From JAQSWP01 sp050185515 (GTDB taxonomy: Bacteria > Pseudomonadota > Alphaproteobacteria > Reyranellales > JAQSWP01): DNA of 5,126 nt. This document shows, one piece after another, positions 1-5,126 of the stretch. The position numbers and the translations under genes are program-made. The first letter of the stretch is position 1. Each line of letters begins with the position of its first letter. Location: the NCBI GenBank assembly GCA_050185515.1, contig JBFWZG010000188.1:1-5126 (forward strand), given 5' to 3'. The notes beneath the pieces were generated by a model, which was not told where the DNA came from, searched no databases, and saw only the letters and a list, made by a program, of their open reading frames with translations.

Positions 1-11
1 GCACCAGCGCG

Positions 12-17
12 AAGGGG
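12..17 (+). promoter_or_regulatory. Probable ribosome binding site for the TTG start of the transporter
   Basis: AAGGGG ends 8 bases before the TTG at 26. It is the main reason to prefer that unusual start over GTG at 56, which has no purine-rich block ahead of it. Because the reading frame is open through this site to the window edge, it could also be internal coding sequence. Confidence 0.45.
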
Positions 18-25
18 AACGGGAG

Positions 26-1390
26 TTGACGAAGCCGGCCGATGACGCCCCTCTCGTGTCGAGAGAGCAATGGGGATCGCGCTACGGCTTCGTGCTGGCG
101 ACCATCGGTTCGGCGGTCGGGCTCGGCAACATCTGGCGCTTCTCCTTCGTCGCCGGCGAAAATGGCGGCGGCGCCTTCCTCCTGATCTATGTCGGCAGCG
201 TCCTGCTGGTCGGCGCTCCATTGGTGATCGCCGAGCTCGCGCTCGGACGGGCGGCGCGCGCGGATGCCGTGTCGGCGTACGACCATGCCGCGCCGCGCTC
301 GGCCTGGATCGCCGGCGGCTGGCTGGGCGTTGCCGCCGGCGTGCTGATCCTCAGCTACTACGCCGTGATCGCCGGATGGGCGCTGAAGTATCTGGTCGGC
401 GCCATCGACGGATCGCTCTGGCGGCTTGCCGCCGACGCGCATGGCGGCTTCTTCGCCGGCTTCATCGCCAACGATTGGGAGCCGGTGGCATGGCAGGCTG
501 CAATGATGGCCCTGACGATGGTCGTGGTCGCCGGCGGCGTGCGCAAGGGCATCGAGGCCGTCAATCGCTGGCTGATGCCGATACTCGGGCTCATTGTCGT
601 GGGTCTCGCCATCTATGCGGCGACCTTTCCCGGCGCGACCCAGGGCATCGGATTTCTCTTCTCCCCCGACTGGTCGGCCTTCTCCCGTCCCGAAGTTTAT
701 GTCGCCGCACTCGGCCAGGCATTCTTCTCGCTGGGCGTGGGCATGGCCGTTTTCATAACCTATGGCGGCTATCTGCAGCGGCAGGAGAAGATTCCGTCGG
801 CCGTGGCGGCCATCGTCGCGGGCGACACTCTCTTCGCGCTCGTCGCCGGTCTCGCGATCTTCCAGGCCGTGTTCGCCTTCGGACTGGATCCGGCCGCCGG
901 ACCCGAGCTTGCCTTCATCACTCTGCCCCAGATATTTCTCTCCATGCCTTTCGGCTCTTTGGCCGGCAGCGCCTTCTTCTTTCTGCTGACCGCCGCCGCC
1001 CTGACCTCGATGGTGTCCCTGCTGGAGGTGCCCGTCGCCTGCCTGGTCGCCCGACGGAAGATGCGGCGTCCGGTGGCCGTCGCGCTGGCTGGCGGTTTCA
1101 CGGCGATTCTGGGCGTGCCTTCGGCCCTGGGGTTCGGGCTGCTCGAACGGCTCGCATTCTCGGGCAGGTCGATCCTCGATGCCGTCGACTTCGCCACCTC
1201 CAATCTTCTGCTGCCGGCGGGAGGCGCGCTGATTGCCCTGCTTGTCGGCTGGCGCTGGGGACGGGACAGGGCGCTGACCGAGTCCGACATGGGCCGCCGC
1301 CTCGCCGGACGCCTCTGGCTGCTTTCGATGCGCTATGTCGTGCTGGCCGTGATCCTGCTCATCCTCTACCGGGCGCTGGCCGGCACGTGA
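26..1390 (+). CDS. Sodium-dependent transporter, NSS/SNF family (LeuT fold)
   Basis: Inner-membrane secondary transporter expected to import an amino acid or related small molecule with Na+; the substrate cannot be read from the sequence. The family signature GSAVGLGNIWRF is at residues 28-39 in the broken first helix, followed by GENGGGAF (44-51). TM6 carries GQAFFSLGVGMAVFITYGGY (230-249). ALTS (325-328) in TM8 matches the second sodium site of LeuT. I count about 11 hydrophobic segments: near 21-43, 50-73, 95-123, 156-171, 182-201, 225-250, 258-286, 300-340, 349-372, 393-411 and 434-451. Many bacterial members have 11 rather than LeuT's 12. Asp267 in TM7 lies where bacterial members often have an acidic residue, suggesting chloride independence (inference). 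The TTG start is chosen because AAGGGG lies 8 bases upstream and conserved sequence begins about residue 16. The frame stays open to the left edge, so a start outside the window is possible; GTG at 56 is another option. At 454 residues it is complete for the family. Confidence 0.93.
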   Translation: MTKPADDAPLVSREQWGSRYGFVLATIGSAVGLGNIWRFSFVAGENGGGAFLLIYVGSVLLVGAPLVIAELALGRAARADAVSAYDHAAPRSAWIAGGWLGVAAGVLILSYYAVIAGWALKYLVGAIDGSLWRLAADAHGGFFAGFIANDWEPVAWQAAMMALTMVVVAGGVRKGIEAVNRWLMPILGLIVVGLAIYAATFPGATQGIGFLFSPDWSAFSRPEVYVAALGQAFFSLGVGMAVFITYGGYLQRQEKIPSAVAAIVAGDTLFALVAGLAIFQAVFAFGLDPAAGPELAFITLPQIFLSMPFGSLAGSAFFFLLTAAALTSMVSLLEVPVACLVARRKMRRPVAVALAGGFTAILGVPSALGFGLLERLAFSGRSILDAVDFATSNLLLPAGGALIALLVGWRWGRDRALTESDMGRRLAGRLWLLSMRYVVLAVILLILYRALAGT

Positions 1391-1493
1391 GGCCGAGGTC
1401 CGTGGCGATGCGCCGCCGAAACAGGTATTGAAACCCGATGGCATCGATCTGATGCTGGTCCGCGTTGAATGACGGCCCGACGGGAGGACCAGC
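1391..1493. other. Intergenic leader between transporter and crotonase genes, rich in inverted repeats
   Basis: No gene was found in these 103 bases. There is no hairpin followed by a T run, so no intrinsic terminator for the transporter is visible; GGCG-ATG-CGCC at 1404-1414 is too short. TTGAAA at 1428-1433 with GATGCT 17 bases further on (1451-1456) is at best a weak sigma-70-like pair. Nested palindromes occur: CGATG-G-CATCG at 1436-1446, GCATC-GATCT-GATGC at 1441-1455, and a longer repeat listed separately. The cluster looks regulatory, and the crotonase/dehydrogenase pair probably has its own promoter here, but that is inference. Confidence 0.4.
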
Positions 1494-1495
1494 AT
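1452..1495 (+). repeat. Perfect 10-base inverted repeat spanning the crotonase translation start
   Basis: ATGCTGGTCC at 1452-1461 is the exact reverse complement of GGACCAGCAT at 1486-1495, with a 24-base loop. The right arm covers the last two bases of the GGGAGG ribosome binding site and the AT of the ATG start. As RNA it could hide the start and lower translation; as DNA it could be an operator with two half-sites. The left arm also shares bases with a GCATC/GATGC palindrome (1441-1455), so the two folds would exclude each other. The repeat is certain; its function is inferred. Confidence 0.55.
1482..1487 (+). promoter_or_regulatory. Ribosome binding site of the crotonase gene
   Basis: GGGAGG ends 6 bases before the ATG at 1494. 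This strong, well-spaced site fixes the start. Its last two bases lie inside the right arm of the 10-base inverted repeat, so access could depend on RNA folding. Confidence 0.8.
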
Positions 1496-2306
1496 GAGCA
1501 CGGAATACGACGTCACGGCGGAGAACTGGCAGCGCTTCACCTTCGAGCGCAACGGGCCGGTGCTGACCGCCTACATCACCTCCGACCATCCGGTGAACGG
1601 CGTCGACGAGCCGATGCATACCGAACTGGCGCTGATCTTCAACTGCCTGCAGCGCGATTCGAAGAGCGACCTGATCGTGCTCTCGGCCAAGGGCCGCGCC
1701 TTCTGCGCCGGCGGCGATTTCGACTGGTTCCAGGAGCAGATCGATCGTCCCGAACGCTTTCGCGCCATCGCCTGGGACGCCAAGCAGATCGTGGTCTCGC
1801 TGCTGCAGATGGAAAAGCCGATCGTGTGCCGCATGAACGGCGCGGCCGCCGGGCTGGGCGCCACCATCGCGCTGCTCTGCGATGTCATCGTCGCCGACGA
1901 GACGGCCAAGATCGGCGATCCGCACGTCAAGGTCGGGCTGGTGGCGGGCGACGGCGGGGCGCTGATCTGGCCGCAGCTGATCGGCTTCGCCCGCGCCAAG
2001 GAGCTGCTGATGACCGGCGATCTGCTGTCGGCCCGCGAGGCCTGCGCGCTGGGCCTGATCAATCACGCCGTTCCGGCGGCCGAGCTCGACGCCAAGGTGG
2101 CGGAGATCGTCGGCAAGATCCTCGCCAATCCGAAATGGGCGGTGCGCTGGACCAAGACCACGGCCAACATCCCGCTGCGCGCCCTGGCGGCGCAGCTGAT
2201 GGACTCTTCGATCGGCTGGGAGAGCGTCTCCAACTATCTCGACGACCGGCGCGAGGCCGTCGCCGCCTTCCAGCAGAAACGCGCGCCGAAGCTGACCGGC
2301 AACTGA
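1494..2306 (+). CDS. Enoyl-CoA hydratase/isomerase family (crotonase fold) protein
   Basis: Cytoplasmic acyl-CoA enzyme of 270 residues, normal family length. The first oxyanion-hole loop is GRAFCAGGDF (67-76) and the second is NGAAAGLGATIALLCD (115-130); together they identify the crotonase fold. The C-terminal helical part includes GLINHAVP (187-194). The two glutamates of rat mitochondrial enoyl-CoA hydratase (Glu144 and Glu164) align with Thr124 and His144 (motif DPHVKVG, 142-148). A nearby acid, Asp153 in VAGDGG (150-155), could serve instead. The reaction may therefore not be simple hydration; isomerase, hydrolase or another crotonase chemistry is possible. The start has a strong ribosome binding site 6 bases upstream. 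The gene lies 48 bases before an acyl-CoA dehydrogenase, so a joint beta-oxidation-like step is likely. Family assignment is firm; the substrate is unknown. Confidence 0.95.
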   Translation: MSTEYDVTAENWQRFTFERNGPVLTAYITSDHPVNGVDEPMHTELALIFNCLQRDSKSDLIVLSAKGRAFCAGGDFDWFQEQIDRPERFRAIAWDAKQIVVSLLQMEKPIVCRMNGAAAGLGATIALLCDVIVADETAKIGDPHVKVGLVAGDGGALIWPQLIGFARAKELLMTGDLLSAREACALGLINHAVPAAELDAKVAEIVGKILANPKWAVRWTKTTANIPLRALAAQLMDSSIGWESVSNYLDDRREAVAAFQQKRAPKLTGN

Positions 2307-2333
2307 GTGCGCCACGGTAGGTAGTCGATCTCC

Positions 2334-2354
2334 GTTTCCATAGCAGGCGGAAAC
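2334..2354 (+). repeat. Inverted repeat abutting the acyl-CoA dehydrogenase start
   Basis: GTTTCC (2334-2339) and GGAAAC (2349-2354) are exact reverse complements with a 9-base loop, and the right arm ends at the base before the ATG. The best purine-rich block, AGGCGG (2345-2350), lies partly in the loop and partly in the right arm. A hairpin could restrain ribosome access and so set the ratio between the two enzymes. Only six base pairs are involved, so chance is possible. Confidence 0.35.
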
Positions 2355-3515
2355 ATGCACAGCTTCGCTCCCGAGCCCGACCACGTCGTCGAATTGCGCC
2401 GCCAGCTCTCCCGCTGGGTGGCGGCGAAAATGCCGCGCGAGAAGCGGCGCGCCTGGGACCGCGAAGCGACCTGGGATCGGGACTTGTTCGGCGAGATCGC
2501 GGCGATGGGGCTGATCGGGCTGACCATCCCGGTCGAGCATGGCGGCCAGGGCGAGGATATCTATGCCGCGGCCGCCGTGATCGACGAGCTGTGCCAGGGC
2601 GGCGTGTCGATGGCGGGCCCCTATATTCATGCCGCGTTCTATGGCGGCCTCAACCTCTCGCACAACGGCTCGCCGCAGCAGAAGGAGGAACTTCTGCCGA
2701 GGATCGCGCGCGGCGAAATGTTTCTCTGCTACGGCCTGTCGGAGCCCAATGTCGGGGGCGATCTGCCGAGCGTGGAAACGCGCGTCGAGCGCCGGGGCGG
2801 CGAGCTCGTGATCAGGGGAGCCAAGCGCTGGTGCACCGGCGCCGACTGGTCGGATTACATCTACTGCCTGTGCCGCTCGGGCGAGCAGGGCGAGCGTCAC
2901 GCCAATCTGACGTTCGTGCTGGTGCCGACGCGCGCGCCCGGCGTCTCCATGCGCCCCATCGAGCATTCGAACCTGCGCTACACAAATTCGATGGACGTGT
3001 TCCTCGACGAGGTGCGCCTGCCCGACACCGCGATCGTCGGCGGGCCGGAGAAATGGAACCGGGGCTGGGAGGCGCTGGCCGGGCGCGCGCTCGACGTCGA
3101 GAAGATCGAGATAACCGCCGTCGCCTACGGCATCGCCCGGGCGGCGCTCACCGAGGCGTGGCAATACGCGCAGGAGCGGGTGCAGTTCGGCAAGCCGATC
3201 GCCAGGCATCAGGCCATCGCCCACAAGCTGGTCACGGCGCGCACCAGGCTGCAGGCCTGCCGCCACATGCTCTACCATGCCGCCTGGCTGGCGGCCTCGG
3301 GCCAGCCATGTTCGACTGAAACCGCCATGGCCAAGCTGTTCGTCGCCGATACCGGCGTCGAGATCGCGCTGGCCTGCCAGCAGGTGATCGGCGCCTACGG
3401 CCTGTCCGACGCCTACGACATCGAGCGCAACGTCCGCGACCTCTTGGGCATGCCGATCGTCGGCGGCTCCTCCGACATCCAGAAGAACAATCTCGCCCGC
3501 ATGTGGCGGCTCTGA
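2355..3515 (+). CDS. Acyl-CoA dehydrogenase family protein (FAD flavoprotein)
   Basis: Cytoplasmic flavoenzyme expected to oxidise an acyl-CoA to the 2-enoyl-CoA, passing electrons to electron-transfer flavoprotein. It has 386 residues, normal length. Order: N-terminal helical domain (about 1-120), beta domain with YGLSEPNVGGDLPS (126-139) in place of the usual TEPGAGSD-like motif, then a C-terminal helical domain with RVQFGKPI (275-282), IGAYG (345-349) and IERNVRDL (356-363). At the medium-chain Glu376 position the usual YEGT reads VGGS (369-372), so Gly370 replaces that base. However, ALDVEK (245-250) puts Glu249 where isovaleryl-CoA dehydrogenase has its catalytic Glu254, so activity is likely retained. 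That arrangement is known for some branched- and long-chain enzymes; the substrate here is unproven. The ATG start has a weak ribosome binding site, AGGCGG. The gene follows the crotonase by 48 bases, probably in one operon. Confidence 0.95.
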   Translation: MHSFAPEPDHVVELRRQLSRWVAAKMPREKRRAWDREATWDRDLFGEIAAMGLIGLTIPVEHGGQGEDIYAAAAVIDELCQGGVSMAGPYIHAAFYGGLNLSHNGSPQQKEELLPRIARGEMFLCYGLSEPNVGGDLPSVETRVERRGGELVIRGAKRWCTGADWSDYIYCLCRSGEQGERHANLTFVLVPTRAPGVSMRPIEHSNLRYTNSMDVFLDEVRLPDTAIVGGPEKWNRGWEALAGRALDVEKIEITAVAYGIARAALTEAWQYAQERVQFGKPIARHQAIAHKLVTARTRLQACRHMLYHAAWLAASGQPCSTETAMAKLFVADTGVEIALACQQVIGAYGLSDAYDIERNVRDLLGMPIVGGSSDIQKNNLARMWRL

Positions 3516-3646
3516 CGCTGCCACGGCCACTGCGACGGGATCGACGCTCGCGCCAGCGAGGACCGTTGCTGGTCGCCGACGGCGCCCCCACGATTTCAAA
3601 TCGGCATCGACTTCACGATTTCATTTAACCCGGGCCGTGATTAGGC

Positions 3647-3668
3647 GTCAGATATGGGCGATATCGAC
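3647..3668. repeat. Inverted repeat 11 bases before the ATP-grasp start, possible operator or hairpin
   Basis: GATAT (3651-3655) and ATATC (3661-3665) flank a GGGCG centre. GTC (3647-3649) and GAC (3666-3668) extend the symmetry, with A3650 as a single bulge, giving eight pairable positions. Its position between the in-frame stop and the start codon fits a repressor site or a leader hairpin. No known operator consensus is recognised. Confidence 0.4.
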
Positions 3669-3669
3669 C

Positions 3670-3674
3670 GGGGA
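3670..3674 (+). promoter_or_regulatory. Probable ribosome binding site for the ATP-grasp gene
   Basis: GGGGA ends 5 bases before the ATG at 3680. It is too close to the alternative in-frame ATG at 3674, which it overlaps, so 3680 is the preferred start; the choice changes the protein by only two residues. Confidence 0.5.
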
Positions 3675-3679
3675 TGTTC

Positions 3680-5126
3680 ATGCCGAATCGCGCGCCGGGG
3701 ATCGTCTGGAGAACAACGCCCGACGGGCGATCGAAGATTCCCTGCCTGCGGATCGACGTGAAGTGGCCGCCGACGCTCGCCTGGAGCCGGGAGAGGTTTC
3801 GGCGACTGCAGGCCGCTTTCGATGAAGCGTTCTCAGGCGATCGACAAGCGCCGGCGAAGGACCCCCCATCCGACGGCGACGCGACCCCGGCGCCTGCCGA
3901 GCTGCTGTCCTCGCTGCTCTTGCGCGCGGCAAGAGGCGTCGACTCCCTGGTGTCGGATGCGCTGGCCGAGCTTCATCGCACGGCGTCCGGCCGCTGCGGC
4001 GACGACTGGATCGAACTTCCGATCGTCGACGAGGTTGTCGCCTTCGAGTCGGTCACCTCCTGCCACGGGCTGATCGTAGACGCGATGGCGTCGGACCGGC
4101 CCGAGCCGGAAGCGCGTCAGGCGATCGCCGAGGGGATCGGAAGGATCAGGACCTCGCTCGCCGTGCTGTATCCGAAAGAGCCGCTGCCCTCCGCCATCCT
4201 CCGGGCCAGAGCGGCAAGAATTCCATGCAGCAGACTGAGCCGGCTGCTGCCCGTCTATGGCTTCGGCCACGGCGCGCGGCAGAAGGAGATCTGGAAGGGG
4301 TTCTCCGGCGCGACGAGCTATTTCGGCGTCTTCGTGGCGACCAACAAGACGCTGGCGAACGAACTTCTGCGCCGCGCCGGCATTCCCGTGCCGCCGCAGC
4401 GGACCGTCGACGGCTGGGAGAGGGCGAAACGCGCGGCGGCCGAGCTCGGCTTTCCCGTCGTGGTGAAGCCGCAATCCACCGATTTCGGCACCGCCGTCAC
4501 GACCAGCATCGTCTCGGAACGGCAGTTGCGCGACGCCTTCGACGAGGCGCGCCGGCACGGCAACGTGCTCGTCGAGCGCCACATACAGGGAACCGACCAT
4601 CGCATTCTGGTGATGGCGGGCCGGGCGCTGCGGGCCTACAAGCGCCTTCCTGCCCATGTCGTGGGCGACGGCTCGAGCACCGTTGCCGAGCTGATCGACG
4701 TCGCCGCGGTCGAGCGGCGCAAGGTCCACGATCTCAAGAACTATGCCTTCGCCGGCAAGGACGATCCGCAGGTGTTGTCGATGCTGGAAAGGCAGGGGCT
4801 GTCCCTTTCGTCGGTTCCCGGCCGCGGCGTCATGGTGGTGTTGCGCAGCAACGCCAACGTCTCCACCGGCGGCACGACGGTATCGGTCGCCGATATCATC
4901 CATCCCGACAATCTCAGGATCGCGGAGCGAGCCGCCGAGGCGCTCAACCTCGACATCGCGGGCATCGACTTCATTTCGCCGGACATTTCGGTTTCATGGC
5001 TGGAGAACGGCGGCGCCATCTGCGAGGTCAACCCGACGCCCGGCATGCCTTACGTGGAGGATGTCGATCGGTTGCTCGACTTTCTCACCGAGGGCGGCCG
5101 AACCGATTTGCGGATCCCGATCATCC
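3680..5126 (+). CDS. Cyanophycin-synthetase-like ATP-grasp ligase, 3' end outside the window
   Basis: An uninterrupted frame of 482 codons runs to the right edge. ATP-grasp enzymes activate a carboxylate as acyl phosphate and join it to an amine. The match to cyanophycin synthetase CphA is clear from residue about 150: RARAARIPCSRLSRLLPVYG (175-194), RQKEIWKGF (200-208), TNKTLANELLRRAGIPVP (221-238), VVVKPQS (260-266, probable nucleotide-binding Lys263), VLVERHIQGTDHRILVMAGR (296-315), PAHVVGDGSSTVAELID (324-340), NANVSTGGT (391-399), DIAGID (425-430) and CEVNPTPG (448-455, metal-binding Glu449 and Asn451). The loop after Lys263 reads STDFGTA instead of the GNHGRG typical of CphA; STNFG-type loops occur in bifunctional glutathione synthetases. 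Residues 1-115 are not recognised and include a Pro/Asp-rich linker (55-73). The end, LRIPII, is where CphA continues into its Mur-ligase domain; whether that exists here cannot be seen. The substrate is unknown. AGA/AGG arginine codons are enriched. Confidence 0.88.
   Translation, partial: MPNRAPGIVWRTTPDGRSKIPCLRIDVKWPPTLAWSRERFRRLQAAFDEAFSGDRQAPAKDPPSDGDATPAPAELLSSLLLRAARGVDSLVSDALAELHRTASGRCGDDWIELPIVDEVVAFESVTSCHGLIVDAMASDRPEPEARQAIAEGIGRIRTSLAVLYPKEPLPSAILRARAARIPCSRLSRLLPVYGFGHGARQKEIWKGFSGATSYFGVFVATNKTLANELLRRAGIPVPPQRTVDGWERAKRAAAELGFPVVVKPQSTDFGTAVTTSIVSERQLRDAFDEARRHGNVLVERHIQGTDHRILVMAGRALRAYKRLPAHVVGDGSSTVAELIDVAAVERRKVHDLKNYAFAGKDDPQVLSMLERQGLSLSSVPGRGVMVVLRSNANVSTGGTTVSVADIIHPDNLRIAERAAEALNLDIAGIDFISPDISVSWLENGGAICEVNPTPGMPYVEDVDRLLDFLTEGGRTDLRIPII

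Larger units (their letters stand above)
3516..3679. other. Intergenic region before the ATP-grasp gene
   Basis: These 164 bases contain no supportable gene. CTCGC-GCCA-GCGAG (3547-3560) is a small 5-base-pair hairpin, but no T run follows, so it is not a convincing terminator. A short AT-richer patch, GATTTCATTTAA (3617-3628), stands out from the GC-rich surroundings and may belong to a promoter, though no well-spaced -35/-10 pair was found. The frame of the downstream gene is closed by TAA (3626-3628) and TGA (3638-3640), so that gene must start after 3640. Confidence 0.4.

Noticed and set aside
1391..1468. A possible gene remnant in the gap, where a + frame reads to a TGA at 1469-1471 and the minus frame also looks protein-like
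   Set aside because: No start, family motif or sufficient length supports a gene. The stretch is better explained as a leader with palindromes.
1469..2320. A 283-codon + strand frame overlapping the crotonase gene in another phase
   Set aside because: It is Arg-rich and lacks motifs, while the overlapping frame holds both oxyanion-hole loops and a strong ribosome binding site.
3547..3560. CTCGC-GCCA-GCGAG hairpin after the dehydrogenase as an intrinsic terminator
   Set aside because: The stem is only five base pairs and no T run follows.
1359..3599. A 746-codon open frame on the minus strand opposite the crotonase and dehydrogenase genes
   Set aside because: It is the reverse shadow of two well-supported + strand genes. 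Its residue make-up (rich in Arg, Ala, Gly, Asp, His) is the usual product of GC-rich antisense frames, and no family motif was recognised.
3637..3825. Short + strand frame starting at GTG 3637, and another at 3822-4073, which might be small genes
   Set aside because: Both lie inside or just ahead of the ATP-grasp frame in other phases, with Arg/Ser/Pro-rich sequence and no supporting motif.
3833..4903. A 356-codon open frame on the minus strand opposite the ATP-grasp gene
   Set aside because: The + strand frame here carries a continuous series of cyanophycin-synthetase motifs. The antisense frame has no recognisable domain.

Overview
The window is a GC-rich stretch of bacterial chromosome. 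G or C dominates third codon positions, and spurious open frames lie opposite the real genes. Protein style and base composition suggest an alphaproteobacterium, possibly Rhizobiales-like. This is an inference; no rRNA or other taxonomic marker is present. All four supported genes lie on the + strand.

Layout. (1) 26-1390 encodes a sodium-coupled amino-acid-type transporter of the NSS/SNF family, probably starting at a TTG next to the window edge. (2) 1391-1493 is a 103-base gap rich in overlapping inverted repeats; the strongest has its right arm over the start codon of the next gene. (3) 1494-2306 encodes a crotonase-fold (enoyl-CoA hydratase/isomerase family) protein that lacks both glutamates of classical enoyl-CoA hydratase. 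(4) 2355-3515 encodes an acyl-CoA dehydrogenase, 48 bases downstream and probably co-transcribed. Its C-terminal catalytic glutamate position is glycine, but a glutamate is present at the isovaleryl-CoA-dehydrogenase-type position. (5) 3516-3679 is a 164-base gap with an inverted repeat close to the next start. (6) 3680-5126 and beyond is the 5' part of a cyanophycin-synthetase-like ATP-grasp ligase gene. It runs off the right edge just where a Mur-ligase-type domain begins in full-length cyanophycin synthetases. No complete ORF was listed for it because its stop lies outside the window.

Working together. The crotonase and the dehydrogenase form a credible two-gene unit acting on an acyl-CoA: flavin-dependent alpha,beta-dehydrogenation, then hydration, isomerisation or another crotonase reaction. 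The transporter could import an amino-acid-like substrate, but nothing here proves that it feeds this pathway. The ATP-grasp gene has its own leader, its own repeat and a different arginine codon usage, so it is probably a separate unit. It should form amide bonds between amino acids or peptides, substrate unknown.

No tRNA, rRNA, CRISPR array, insertion sequence or convincing intrinsic terminator was seen. The most interesting parts are the divergent ATP-grasp ligase, the altered active sites of the two acyl-CoA enzymes, and the inverted repeats beside three of the four starts.
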